A stretch of 62,798 nucleotides of DNA from Prorocentrum cordatum (taxonomy: Eukaryota; Sar; Dinophyceae; Prorocentrales; Prorocentraceae), in assembly GCA_963575745.1 (NCBI GenBank), contig CAUYUJ010021069.1, forward strand, positions 82,501 through 145,298, given 5' to 3'. This document shows positions 1 to 9,100 of this stretch, piece after piece. The notes under the pieces were generated by a model. The model had not been told where the DNA came from and made no database searches. It saw only the letters and a program-made list of their open reading frames with translations. A program made the position numbers and the translations under genes. Position 1 is the first letter of the stretch, and every line of letters starts with the position of its first letter.

Positions 1-133
1 GGAGGAGGAGGAGGAGCAGGAGCAGGAGGAGGAGGAAGAAGAGGCCAGGGAGGAGACGAAGGCGAACGAGGACGAGGGCGAGCACGAAGACAAAGGGCGA
101 GGAGGAGGCCGACAACGATGATGAGAAAGGGGG
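1..133. repeat. GGA-rich purine tract
   Basis: The window opens in a polypurine stretch of GGA/GAG/GCA triplets that runs off the left edge and ends in a G9 run near 129-137. No coding signal is visible. Confidence 0.85.
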
Positions 134-189
134 GGGGCCCGGGCAGTTCTCTGTTGGGTCTCGGGTTTCGTTCCCCATTCCCTGGGGTG

Positions 190-350
190 GATCTACCGCT
201 CCGGTTCGGTCTGTGTCGGTCTGATTCGGCCCCATTCGGTCCATGAGCGATCTTGGTTCGGTTCGGTTCGGGTCTTTACCGCGACCATTCGGGTTCGGTT
301 CGATTCGCATTGGAGGGGACGCTGGTTCGCGGCCGTTCGATTCGGCCTGG
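190..350. repeat. Degenerate TTCGG minisatellite
   Basis: The pentamer TTCGG (also GGTTCGGTTC, GATTCGG) recurs irregularly through this stretch. Apparent open frames on both strands simply follow the low-complexity pattern. From 351 to 536 I see nothing recognisable. Confidence 0.7.
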
Positions 351-536
351 TCCAGTCCAGGCGATTCTGGAACCTTCCTGCAAGGAAACACTGCGACGGA
401 ATTATGCCAGGAAGGATGCAGCACAGTACGAGATCTCCAAGGCTCCAGGAGGGTCGGCCGTCAGGACCCTCTGGAACGATATCCGCTGTCGATGGCACTG
501 GAAGCCGCGGCATCTTTTCGCGCCATGATGCCGCAA

Positions 537-576
537 CTAGAACCTCAGCGCGCGCGTAGCGCGCGTGTGGTTCTAG
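537..576. repeat. GCGCGC palindromic hairpin element, copy 1
   Basis: Perfect 8-nt terminal inverted repeats (CTAGAACC at 537-544 and GGTTCTAG at 569-576) flank an inner GCGCGCG-TA-GCGCGCG palindrome. A near-identical element lies at 5341-5381 and a half copy at 4207-4230, so this is a dispersed foldback family. Confidence 0.8.
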
Positions 577-649
577 CGTATACACTTCTGACTACCTATA
601 CGATCACCCTGCGGGTGATAAGGAGGTGAGGGGGGAGGGGGAACCAACG

Positions 650-742
650 TCTCACTCAATCGATCTCGCTATCGATCTCACATTCGGTCTCACATTCGGT
701 CTCACTATCCATTCGGTCTCACTACCGATATCACAATCGATC
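650..742. repeat. ATCTCAC / TTCGGTCTCAC short tandem repeat
   Basis: A 10-14 nt motif (ATCTCAC, ATTCGGTCTCAC, ATCGATCTCGC) repeats with small changes. It runs directly into the ATC microsatellite. Confidence 0.7.
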
Positions 743-800
743 TCGCAATCGACGTCATCATCATCATCATCATCTTCAACAACAGTATCAACATCATCAA

Positions 801-837
<37 letters not shown>

Positions 838-926
838 GCCATCATCAACATCATCATCATCATCATCATTACCATTATCATCATCATCACCATCATCATC
901 ATAATCATCATCATCATCAACATCAT
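743..926. repeat. (ATC)n microsatellite
   Basis: About 180 bp of ATC triplets with scattered AAC and ACC variants. The poly-Ser, poly-Asp and poly-Met frames here are artefacts of the triplet repeat. Confidence 0.95.
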
Positions 927-944
927 GATCGGGACACCGACGGG

Positions 945-1125
945 ACACCGACGGGACACCGGCGGGACACCGCGCGCTACCGGCCGCCCGGTGGAGAATC
1001 ATTTGGTCCAGCCGCGCCTCAGCCACAGAGGACACCACCGGGACACCGGCGGGACACCGCGCGCCACCGGCCGCCCGGTGGAGAATCGTTTGGTCCGGCC
1101 GCGCCTCAGCCACAGGAGACTTTCC
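945..1125. repeat. 87-bp tandem duplication
   Basis: Two adjacent copies of an 87-bp GC-rich unit (GGGACACC repeats, GGCCGCCCGGTGGAGAATC, GCCGCGCCTCAGCCACAG). The anchor GTGGAGAATC occurs at 991 and 1078. A few transitions separate the copies, which suggests a recent duplication. Confidence 0.85.
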
Positions 1126-1249
1126 TCTCGCCCGCCCACGCAGCTTCGCCTCGCCCGCACGCACGGCACGCACGAACACGAAACCGAAATCGATTTCCCG
1201 GTAGGGGGGCTCTCCGTTCCACTTCGATCTCACCCCCTCACCTCCGATC

Positions 1250-1313
1250 TATATGTATGCACACACATGTATGTATACACACATATATATATGTGTATAT
1301 ATATATGTATGTG

Positions 1314-1355
<42 letters not shown>

Positions 1356-1356
1356 T
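1250..1356. repeat. (AT)n / ATGT microsatellite
   Basis: Alternating TATA, TATG and CACACA motifs, with an uninterrupted AT run around 1320-1352. The Tyr/Ile-rich open frames over it are not genes. Confidence 0.95.
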
Positions 1357-1469
1357 ATCCGCACGCACCACGAACCCCCTCTGTTCTTTTGGAAGATGCC
1401 AAAAGAAAAAGGGGGGCGGAAGGCGGGCGCGGCAACCGTATAGGAAGAAGTGGCACATAATGGGTGGTT

Positions 1470-1945
1470 GCGTGATGGAAATGAAGACTGCTGAGTATCG
1501 GGAGCAATGTTGGAGACGAAGGGTGTTGAGTATTGGGTGGTGTGTGGGAAAGGGAGGGAGTTGAGTAGAAGGTTATTTTCAAGGTCAGCTTGGGGAGGGA
1601 GCCTGCTGAGTATCGGGTGGTGTGTTGGAGACGGAGGGTGTTGATTACTGGATGGTCTGCTGGAGACGGAGGGAGTTGAGTAAAAGGTTATTTTCAAGGT
1701 CAGCTTGTGGAGGGAGTCTGTTGAGTATCGGGTGCTGTGTGGGGGACGGAGGGTGTTGAGTAATTGGATGGTGTGTTGGAGACGGAGTGAGTTGAGCAAA
1801 AGGTTATTGCCAAGGTCAGCTTGGGGAGGGAGCCTGTTGAGTATCGGGTGCTGTGCTGGAAACGGAGGGTGTTGATTACTGGATTGCGCGTTGGAGGCGG
1901 AGGGAGTTGAGTAAAAGGTTATATTCAAAATCAACTTGGGGGGCC
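1470..1945. repeat. About 116-bp minisatellite, roughly four units
   Basis: The block GAGTTGAGTAAAAGGTTA followed by TTCAAGGTCAGCTTGGGGAG recurs at about 1559, 1674, 1789 and 1906, a spacing of 115-117 bp. Between these are variants of TTGAGTATCGGGTG and GGAGACGGAGGG, so the unit is itself made of shorter repeats. A minus-strand open frame of 244 codons crosses it because repeat periods keep it open. Confidence 0.85.
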
Positions 1946-2054
1946 GCAGAAAGTTTTCCAACAAGGAGCCTCAAACTCAAGTCCGAACATCGTACTAGTT
2001 ATGTATAAGTTCACGGATAACCTGGAGAAGAGGAGGTTTTTGGTGCGTGCAGAG

Positions 2055-2335
2055 GGCTATACATACATATACGTGTACATGTATCTATATATACAGATAA
2101 ACAGACATACCTATAGTTACATACACATATATATATATATAAATGTCTGCGTAGGTGTGTACATAATGTATATCAGTATATATGTATAATATATATGTAT
2201 ATATGTATACATATTTACGTATACATGTGTATACATAGATATATGATACATGTGAACATGCATGTATACAATGTACAACTGTGCATATATATATATATAT
2301 AAATACATATATATATATACACACACATACGCCCC
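2055..2335. repeat. AT-rich microsatellite (ATAT/ATGT/ACAT)
   Basis: Low-complexity alternating purine-pyrimidine sequence, strongly AT-rich against GC-rich surroundings. No gene is supported. Confidence 0.9.
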
Positions 2336-3655
2336 CTCTGGGCCCCCGACCCCTACTTTTGGGACAACTTTCGGACAATCCCCGGCATCGCCCCCGCGGG
2401 GCTCCCAGGGAAGCCCCCGGACGCCCCAGGATGGCCTAAAACGCCACCGAAGAGCTCCCATAACGCAAACAAGCACCCCAAGAAAGCCTCTCGACAGCTC
2501 TCCAGGTTCCCAGGATCGCCGAAGAGTTAACCAGAAGGCCTCCAAGAGGCCCCAAGAGACCTCCGAGAGGCGTCCCGAGAGGGCCCGAAGAGCCCAACAT
2601 CGTTGATTTTTCATCGACAAGGTTCCAAAAACGAGCCTAAATCAATCAGGTCCACAAATGTCGAGGTCCAGTGCCCGTCGCCTACCACGTGTGGCGGCCG
2701 CTGCGTAAGGTTGGAGGCGTATGTATCGTCTCTATCGTTATTTTGGCGTTATTGAGCACTGTCGGGCGTGTCTACTTTACGAAGCAGAAGGAAGACGTTA
2801 GTTACCACTGAGGAGCGCGCGCTCGTCGTTACTTCGAACGACATCGCCACCAACGCCGAACCCGACGCTTGGTAAACGCGATTGTAGGTCCCAGCCGCCT
2901 GAGGCCGCCTTCCACCGAACATAGTGGCAACGCCTGCTTTTACCTTCCTTCCGACGGCTACCTCGCCGTTTGCTGACCATGGGGTCAACTTCGACCCTTG
3001 CCCCTTTCACCGCATTATGCCCCCCTCATGGCATCTCATCTTCCTTGTACTCCTCCACGCAGGGCCGCTTTCATTTAGAGCGCCAAAGTGTTAAAAGCAG
3101 CGGCGCGTTGCTTAGGCAGGCCCGTGCTAAGCGACTGGAATGGGCAAAGATACCAACCAGTTGTCAGTGACCAGTGTCCAAGACGATTCGGGCTGGGCTG
3201 GTCTGGGATGGTGGGTGGGGGGTGGGGGGGAGTGGGGGCGGAGGTGGTGGTGGAGGGCGAAGCACAAGCGCTCGCATGAGCACAAGCTTCTGGAGATCGC
3301 GCGGAGATCGCTTCCGGACAACCCTTGCGCAGATGTCCCCCCCATTCGGCCAGCGCCTTGGCATGTTTTTTTTGATCCGGCAACTTGCCAGCATTTCGTT
3401 TGCAGGCGGTGGATTTTGTCACGTATTTTTAACTGGGCCATGTGCATGTGTTGCATCGTAGCAGTAGCGGTCAGCAGCGGACTTGTGTGGTTGGAGCCAT
3501 CGCCGCTACCTTTGACCCATCAGCGTTGCGTTTTGCATGCAGATCTCGGACTTTCTCCAGTGATCCGTCGCCCAGTCGAAGTGAGAAACAGAAGTATCGT
3601 TGATGTCCATTGTTTTTCTGTCGAGTTGTTGGACTTCTCGCGTTTTCAACCTTCC
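2336..3655. other. Intergenic, no gene recognised
   Basis: A short CCAAGA/CCCCAGG-type repeat block lies at about 2395-2600. The rest is unique-looking sequence. Open frames up to 356 codons overlap one another on both strands, have repeat-driven Arg/Pro/Gly composition and carry no motif I recognise. Confidence 0.6.
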
Positions 3656-3945
3656 AACGCTCCAAGACAGCCAAAGAGGCCCCCAAAACCACCCCAAGAC
3701 GGGCGAAGAGGCCCCAAAGAGGGCCCAAGACGTTCCAGAGGGCCTCAAGACTGCCCAAGGGGCGCCCAAGACTGCCCAAGAGGGCCCCAGGACAGGCCCA
3801 AGATGGGGTCGAGAGCGGGAGCAGGAGGCCCCGAGGCTTCCAGGATCCCCCAGAGGCCCCCAACAAACCCCAGACCCCTGAGAGGCCCAAGGGAAAACCC
3901 CCGAGGCCCCAAAAAACAGCCCCGGAGAGGCTTCAAAACTGCCTG
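3656..3945 (+). repeat. CCAAGA-decamer repeat block
   Basis: Irregular tandem of GGCCCCAAGA, CGGCCCAAGA and GAGGCCCC units about 10-11 nt long. The same family recurs at 5590-6235, in reverse orientation at 28-31 kb, and at 48.5-56.4 kb. From 3946 to 4657 I see only the half palindrome at 4207. Confidence 0.85.
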
Positions 3946-4206
3946 CAGGCCTTTTAGTCCCCCCCGTCTCCTGCGCACTACATTATTGGAGGCCCGACTT
4001 GAAGGAAGGGAATTCCAGCGATTCCTTTTTTGTTCGAACTTCACCCCGAGCCCCATCGAGACTTCGGGGTCACAGTTTGAAGATATGTCGGGGATGCTGT
4101 TGAACTCTCTGACGCTGTCTTGGAATTCTCTTGGGCCGTCTCCGTGTTCTCTTAGGGAAAAGGCGGCCAGAACTCGAAATCCCATGAGTCAACCTGTCCA
4201 GCATAG

Positions 4207-4230
4207 CTAGAACTTGAGCGCGCGCGCGCC
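4207..4230. repeat. Half copy of GCGCGC palindrome element
   Basis: CTAGAACTTGAG followed by a GC dinucleotide run matches the left arm and centre of the elements at 537 and 5341. The right arm GGTTCTAG is missing. Confidence 0.6.
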
Positions 4231-4657
4231 AGGAGGGAGCCACAAGAGGGGACCTCCCAAAGCCTTTAGAGCGCTCTGCCCTAAGATGGCCCCAAGGTTC
4301 TCCCAAAGCATCTCGAGGCGCCCCCCAGATGCCTTCAGTCACTTCTGCGAGGCTCCCAGGAGGCACCAAGAGCCCCCAAACAGGCCATGAAAAATCTCCC
4401 GGCACGCCGCCAATAATGCCCCGAGAGGCCTCCCAACAGACCATGGCATGCATCCAGGAGACTTCTGACACGCAGCCCAGGCACGGCAATTTGACAAAAA
4501 GGAATGTCCACAATTCCTTGTTTCCCTACTTAGGCTCTGCCTAGAAGGGTTCTTACTTTAATAGCTTAAAGGGCCAGGCAATGGGGCTCGCCCCGGGCGG
4601 TTCCCCCGGCATCCGCCCCGCGGTTCCCCCAGGATCCCCCCGCGCCCCCTGGGTGAG

Positions 4658-5055
4658 CTTAGGCTTAGCTTCGCTTAGCTTAGCTAAGCTTAGCTTAGCT
4701 TAGCTAGCTTAGCTTAGCTTAGCTTTGCTTATCTCATCTTAGCTTAGCTTAGCTTAGCCTAGCCTAGCTTAGCTTAGCTTAGCTTAGCTCATCTCATCTC
4801 ATCTTAGCTTAGCTTAGCTTACCTTAGCTTAGTTTATCTTAGCTTATCTTAGCTTAGCCCAGCCTAGCCTAGCCTAGCCTAGCCTAGCTTAGCTTAGCTT
4901 AGCCTGGCTTAGCTTAGCTTAGCATAGCTTAGCTTAGCTTAGCTTAGCCTGGCTAGCTTAGTCGAGCTTAACTTAGCTTAGCTTATCTCATCTTAGCTTA
5001 GCCTAGCCTAGCTTCGCGTAGCTTAGCTTAGCTCAGCTTAGCTTACCTTACGCTG
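4658..5055. repeat. (AGCTT)n pentanucleotide array
   Basis: About 400 bp of AGCTT/TTAGC pentamers with frequent AGCCT, ATCTC and ATCTT variants. The unit contains AGCT, so the array is rich in that short palindrome. Confidence 0.95.
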
Positions 5056-5340
5056 CTTTCCCAGAGGCTCCAACTCCTAGGTAGGGTCGCACTGGGATAA
5101 TTTTCAAGTTCGCCCCCTGTGTATTCTCGCACAGCAGACCACAATTAAGGCTTCAAGAAAGATCCCGGGAAGCCTTTGCGGGCCCCATACCGTCGAATAC
5201 CTAAAGGAAATTGATGATTGCTTGCGTTCCCGCATTTTCCATTCTATACGCTTCCGAGGCTTGTGCAGGGCCTCCAACATATTCCCTGAATGCAAGGAGC
5301 GTCCATCATGATATTCCATGCGTTAGCCGATCCAGCCTGG

Positions 5341-5381
5341 CTAGAATCTGAGCGCGCGCGAAGCGCGCGCGATGGTTCTAG
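5341..5381. repeat. GCGCGC palindromic hairpin element, copy 2
   Basis: CTAGAATC at the left and GGTTCTAG at the right pair with one G-U, around an inner GCGCGCGCG-AA-GCGCGCGCG palindrome. An (ATGTAT)n array starts immediately after it; the copy at 537 is likewise followed by a GTATA motif. Confidence 0.8.
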
Positions 5382-5393
5382 TATGTGTATACA

Positions 5394-5450
<57 letters not shown>

Positions 5451-5469
5451 GTGTATGTGTATATGTATG

Positions 5470-5504
<35 letters not shown>

Positions 5505-5516
5505 GTGTATATATAG
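5382..5516. repeat. (GTATAT)n hexanucleotide microsatellite
   Basis: About 20 units of GTATAT with a few GTATGT variants. Confidence 0.95.
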
Positions 5517-5589
5517 ATAACAATGGGTAGGGGGTCCGGGGCCCCCCAAAGTGCATTGATTTATCTTCTGGCCGTTTCGGGCCCGGCGA

Positions 5590-6235
5590 GGGGCGCCAAA
5601 AAACGCCAAAGGGGACAAGAGGGCACCAAGATGGTCCAAGAGTGCTCCAAGAGAGCCCAAGACCGCACAAAAGCGTTTCAAAATTGGTCCAACATGACTT
5701 GAAGACAGCCCAAGAGGCTTCAAGACGGCCAAGATGCTCTCACAAGGACTCCCACGAGGCACTCAGGAGGCGAACAAAGTGTTACTTTCTATGGTTCTTG
5801 GAGGTTTTTCGTGTTCTCGCTGTTTCGTGCTTCCGACTGTCCAAGAGAGCCCACGAGGCTCCAACAATTAGCTCAACGCGGCCCAAGAGGCACCCAAAGA
5901 GGGCGCCACGACGGCGCAAGAGAGTCGCAAGACGGCCCAAGAGCGCCCCACGACGGCCCACGAGGCGCCCAAGATCGCCCAAGAGGGCTCCACCAAGACG
6001 GACCCAGGAGGGGCTCAAGAGGGGGAGCACGAACCGACAATTCGAACCTTCCGCCCCAAGAGGCCTCCAGGAGGCCCCAAGAGGCCCCCAACAGAGCCCA
6101 AGAGGCCCCCCAGAGGCCCCCTAGATGCCCCACGAGGCCCCAAAGAGGCCCCAAAGAGGCCCCCAAAGAGGCCCCAAGAGCACCCCAAACGGCCCCCCAA
6201 AGACCTCCAAAACATACCCGTGCATAGCAAAGGAC
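5590..6235 (+). repeat. CCAAGA-decamer repeat block
   Basis: Same decamer family as 3656-3945. It includes the subunit GAGGGGGAGCACGAACCGA at 6016 followed by CGCCCCAAGAGGCCTCC, which is also found in the 53.9-56.3 kb units, so the larger composite unit is dispersed and not only local. Confidence 0.85.
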
Positions 6236-6239
6236 CGCT

Positions 6240-6455
6240 TAGCCGATCGTGGCATCGCAGCGTTACATGACATGGCATGGCACGGCACAGCACGACATAG
6301 CTAACCGTGCCAGCGCATATCACAGCATGGTTCAGCATGCCATCGTGTTGCATTCCATAGCAGTGTCTAGCTGAGCCTAGCACTGCACGTCACGACGTAA
6401 CATTGCCCAACATGCCATTGCATCTCATGACGCATCGTGGCGTACCATGGCTTTC
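6240..6455. repeat. Degenerate CATGGC/AGCAC repeat
   Basis: Short CATGG, GCACA, CAGCAT and similar motifs recur irregularly. A comparable stretch lies at about 46690-46870. Confidence 0.5.
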
Positions 6456-6471
6456 CAATGACTTTAAGGGT

Positions 6472-6741
6472 AGCTCTTTGGGATATGTTACAGTATCGGG
6501 AGCATAGCTCGCGCGCCGCTGCCTTGGGCTCAAGGCACGCGCGCCCTATTTGCCCGGATACCTGATGGTATTCGCTATTTGCCCGGACACCGCGAGTGTT
6601 CGCTATGTGCTGGAAAGATCATTACATCGATCTTATCCTATCTTACCCATCCACCCCTCATACTGTACCTTCACAGCAGAGCGATGGATGCAATTTGCCA
6701 GGCTATATGCCCTATTTGAGTTACCAGGCTCACTTTCGACT
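6472..6741 (+). mobile_element. 5' LTR-like region of copy 1
   Basis: No second copy exists because the 3' end is lost. The call rests on position just upstream of the primer binding site and on weak similarity to the copy 2 LTRs (GGGATA start, SL-like stretch ending GGCTCAAG, end CTTTCGAC against CTTTCAAAC). It contains a near-palindrome, GCGCG..GCCTTG-GGCT-CAAGGC..GCGCG, at 6511-6545. The left boundary is approximate. Confidence 0.6.
6516..6534 (+). promoter_or_regulatory. Spliced-leader-like sequence in LTR, copy 1
   Basis: CCGCTGCC-TTG-GGCTCAAG aligns with the conserved dinoflagellate spliced leader (CCGTAGCC then ATTTTGGCTCAAG, from memory) at about 16 of 21 positions with a 2-nt gap. 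The equivalent LTR position in copy 2 also matches, which makes chance less likely. A functional role is inference. Confidence 0.45.
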
Positions 6742-6756
6742 TGGTAGCGGAGCTGG
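6742..6756 (+). promoter_or_regulatory. Primer binding site, initiator-Met tRNA type
   Basis: TGGTAGCGGAGCTGG is shared exactly with copy 2 (31366-31380) directly after the LTR. TGGTA(G/T)C(A/G)GAGC is the usual complement of the 3' end of eukaryotic initiator methionyl tRNA, the common primer of Ty1/copia elements. Confidence 0.75.
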
Positions 6757-7147
6757 CCGCACTCTCGTGTGGTCAGCTCTTGCTCTTCTTAGCCTCATAT
6801 TCTTCGGCACGATCTTCGTGACCACCTACCACCCTGCGCCACCACTCCCAGTACGTTTACGAGGATCTATTCAAGAGCAAGAAGCAACACGAGAGGTACG
6901 ACGTCTAGACGACCAAACTGGTACCATATACGCTTCATCATTGCGTTACTACCAACCGCTCGGCAACGAGCTAACAGCGCAATACTTGAAGCAAGGGCGG
7001 GGAGACCCGCCAGACAGAGCGCCTCGAAGACTCGACAAGGCGCTATCCCAGCGCGACAACGCGCATCATAACCGTCCTTCGTTACACATTCTCGGGCTAA
7101 TCGTTTTCGCTATCATATGGTTCGCGCTGGGGGCAGCAATCGGACAC

Positions 7148-8536
7148 ATGCGTCGTGGAGATAACAGCACCGATGGGCAAACACATGGCCCATATTGGGA
7201 CCCTCAAGGTAATGTACCTTTTCGTGAGTACATCTACGAGGTCAACGCATGGCTCAACGTTACAAGCGGACGTATGACGCCACAGGCCCAAGCGGCCGCA
7301 ATACAACGCGGCCTAGGTGGCCTAGCGAGGACACTCGCCATGAGGGTACCGCCTGACATTATAAACTATGGTGCTGACATTGATGGGGTCCACACAGACC
7401 CAGTAACTTACATCATGTTCCTCCTCAGCATGAAGTTCGAACGCCTGGAAGATGAGCGACAGCTCACTTCCGGCACACAACTCATCGACTTCCATGTGCC
7501 TCACGGGGAACGAATCGATGTCACTCTTACCCGATTCGAAATGGCCCGACTTGAGGCACAGTCGGTGGGATTCGACCTTCCTAACTTCCAACTGCTAACC
7601 ACTATCCTATTCCGCGCCTTAGGCGTCGGCAACCAGAAAGCCATGCAACTCTTACAGCCACTCAATCACCAAATGCCTCGAACACAACAACAGTATGATG
7701 AGTTGCTGGAAAGGATGCGTTCGGTAGGTCACCTATCCGAACGATCTCCTGGTAACATAGGATCCGCGTTTGGAAGAGGAAGGGGATCTGGTAGTGGAAA
7801 TTTCTACACTACCTTGACTACTGAAGCCCAGCCTGGAAACGGGCCCTCAAACATATGGGCCGATGACCCAGGAGAATCCACTGCTTTATTAGCAGGGGAT
7901 CGATCACAATCAAGCTGGGCAACCAGCCCCCCTTCTAGAGAACCGCAACCACACCGCTCGTTATGGGGGGACTCAAATCCCCTAACCGACGGTGTATCCA
8001 CCTATTTAGGAGACGAAGATTTCGACTCCAGCACCGATACAGACACTATATCATCAGACGGTGTTGAAGCTCTAGATTGGTCAGATATCATGAATATGGA
8101 TAACGACAATCAGCGTGCTGAGCATTTATTCTGGCTGTTACAACAGGCTAAACGAAGGTGGAGGAGGTTCACACGAAAACCAGTGCGTCGTGTTAGAAGG
8201 AGGATACGCAGAAGTTTTAAAGGAAAGGGTAAAGGCAAGCGTGGTCGTCGGAGGTTGAACGGGCGAGGTATCGCGGCATTTCTCCAGAGGGTCTCGGATG
8301 AACAACATGATGAGATATTCTTTGGGGGAAAAGGCCGTGGTAAAGGCCGTAGAGAGACCTCGGGTAAAGGTAAAGGTAGGCGGGGAAACCCGCGAGGTAG
8401 AGGCGGCCAGGTTCTCAAATGCCATGATGTGGTAGTTCCGACCATATTGTGCGAGATTGTCCAGCGAAGGGAAATGGAAAGGGCATGTCGTCCGATGTCC
8501 ATTTTGGCTCAAGTGCACCATCCATTGAATATCTGA
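7148..8536 (+). CDS. Gag-like protein, copy 1
   Basis: The ATG at 7148 is chosen because it is the first ATG after the primer binding site in this frame and because copy 2 has an equivalent ATG at 31806. The frame is open further upstream into the LTR. Residues 1 to about 200 look like a copia-type capsid region: an FREYIYEVNAWLNVTSG block, then MTPQAQAAAIQRGLGGLAR and a LLERMRSVGHLSERSPGNIG helix, all closely matched in copy 2. An acidic Ser/Asp stretch follows, then a very basic Arg- and GKGKG-rich tail typical of nucleic-acid binding. The frame leaves gag inside the zinc knuckle at 8426 and stops at 8536; the knuckle continues in the next frame. Hairpins fall at 7831 and 8380. Confidence 0.8.
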   Translation: MRRGDNSTDGQTHGPYWDPQGNVPFREYIYEVNAWLNVTSGRMTPQAQAAAIQRGLGGLARTLAMRVPPDIINYGADIDGVHTDPVTYIMFLLSMKFERLEDERQLTSGTQLIDFHVPHGERIDVTLTRFEMARLEAQSVGFDLPNFQLLTTILFRALGVGNQKAMQLLQPLNHQMPRTQQQYDELLERMRSVGHLSERSPGNIGSAFGRGRGSGSGNFYTTLTTEAQPGNGPSNIWADDPGESTALLAGDRSQSSWATSPPSREPQPHRSLWGDSNPLTDGVSTYLGDEDFDSSTDTDTISSDGVEALDWSDIMNMDNDNQRAEHLFWLLQQAKRRWRRFTRKPVRRVRRRIRRSFKGKGKGKRGRRRLNGRGIAAFLQRVSDEQHDEIFFGGKGRGKGRRETSGKGKGRRGNPRGRGGQVLKCHDVVVPTILCEIVQRREMERACRPMSILAQVHHPLNI

Positions 8537-8593
8537 GCCTCCAAGACTTTAAAAGGCTATGGAACAGATATTTTTTTTACTTGGGTTGTTGGC
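8420..8593 (+). CDS. Gag CCHC zinc knuckle and linker, read in shifted frame
   Basis: A C-X2-C-X4-H-X4-C knuckle is encoded at 8420-8460 only if one base is supplied between 8425 and 8428: Cys-His upstream, then CGSSDHIVRDCP in frame 1. Frame 1 continues to a T8 run at 8571-8578, where a change back to the original gag frame joins smoothly to the 8594 ORF. Either two compensating indels or two shift sites would explain this. A 15-nt exact match to the dinoflagellate spliced leader (CCATTTTGGCTCAAG) lies at 8499-8513. Confidence 0.6.
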
Positions 8594-9067
8594 ATGGACA
8601 ACGTCGACGAGCTCGAGGGGCATGGTCATGGATTGTACGCGTACTACCTCGAGTACGTCCGCCGGTTCGTCACGGGCAGTAACGAACTCACTCCCGTGGA
8701 ACACGGTACGCTTGGAAACGAGCCTCTTTCATTCTTCGACTGGATGTTCGGGAACCCAGGCAACATCATGGCCTACGAGAGTGACGACGAGGACACCACT
8801 ATAGAGGCTTCGCCTTCCGAGGTTCCACGAAACCTCGAACCTCCGCCCGAAATCCCGCCTGGAAACAGGCCTTCTTTGATGGGGGAATATCCCCAGACCA
8901 CTGAAGACTTAATTGAAATGGAGTCTCAGGCATTTGTTCAAGCCTTCATGGCAGGCGAACCAGATATTCCGTTCATACCTCCTGGTTCGCTTGCTCCAGG
9001 CGAATATGGAACACGTACCCTTTTGCAGACCCTCATGAGGATGCATGAGATACTTACAATTGGTTAA
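8594..9067 (+). CDS. Gag-distal acidic region, copy 1
   Basis: ATG-initiated frame of 157 codons in the same phase as gag. It has no recognised domain. The composition is acidic and Pro-rich, with Gly-Asn motifs encoded by hairpins at 8710 (LGNEP) and 8857 (PGNRP). Copy 2 has a related region around 33250-33420, in which the hairpin at 33348 aligns with the one at 8710. It is probably the C-terminal part of gag or a separately cleaved product. Confidence 0.6.
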   Translation: MDNVDELEGHGHGLYAYYLEYVRRFVTGSNELTPVEHGTLGNEPLSFFDWMFGNPGNIMAYESDDEDTTIEASPSEVPRNLEPPPEIPPGNRPSLMGEYPQTTEDLIEMESQAFVQAFMAGEPDIPFIPPGSLAPGEYGTRTLLQTLMRMHEILTIG

Positions 9068-9100
9068 CCTGAGAGTCAAGAACATATCGAAGCTGACATC

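Noticed and set aside
3140-4210. 356-codon plus-strand frame
   Set aside because: Mostly the decamer repeat read as Arg/Pro/Gly/Gln, with overlapping frames on the other strand and no motif.
6596-7147. Upstream extension of gag with two membrane-like segments
   Set aside because: It would start before the primer binding site within the LTR on a GTG codon. The ATG at 7148 is shared with copy 2.
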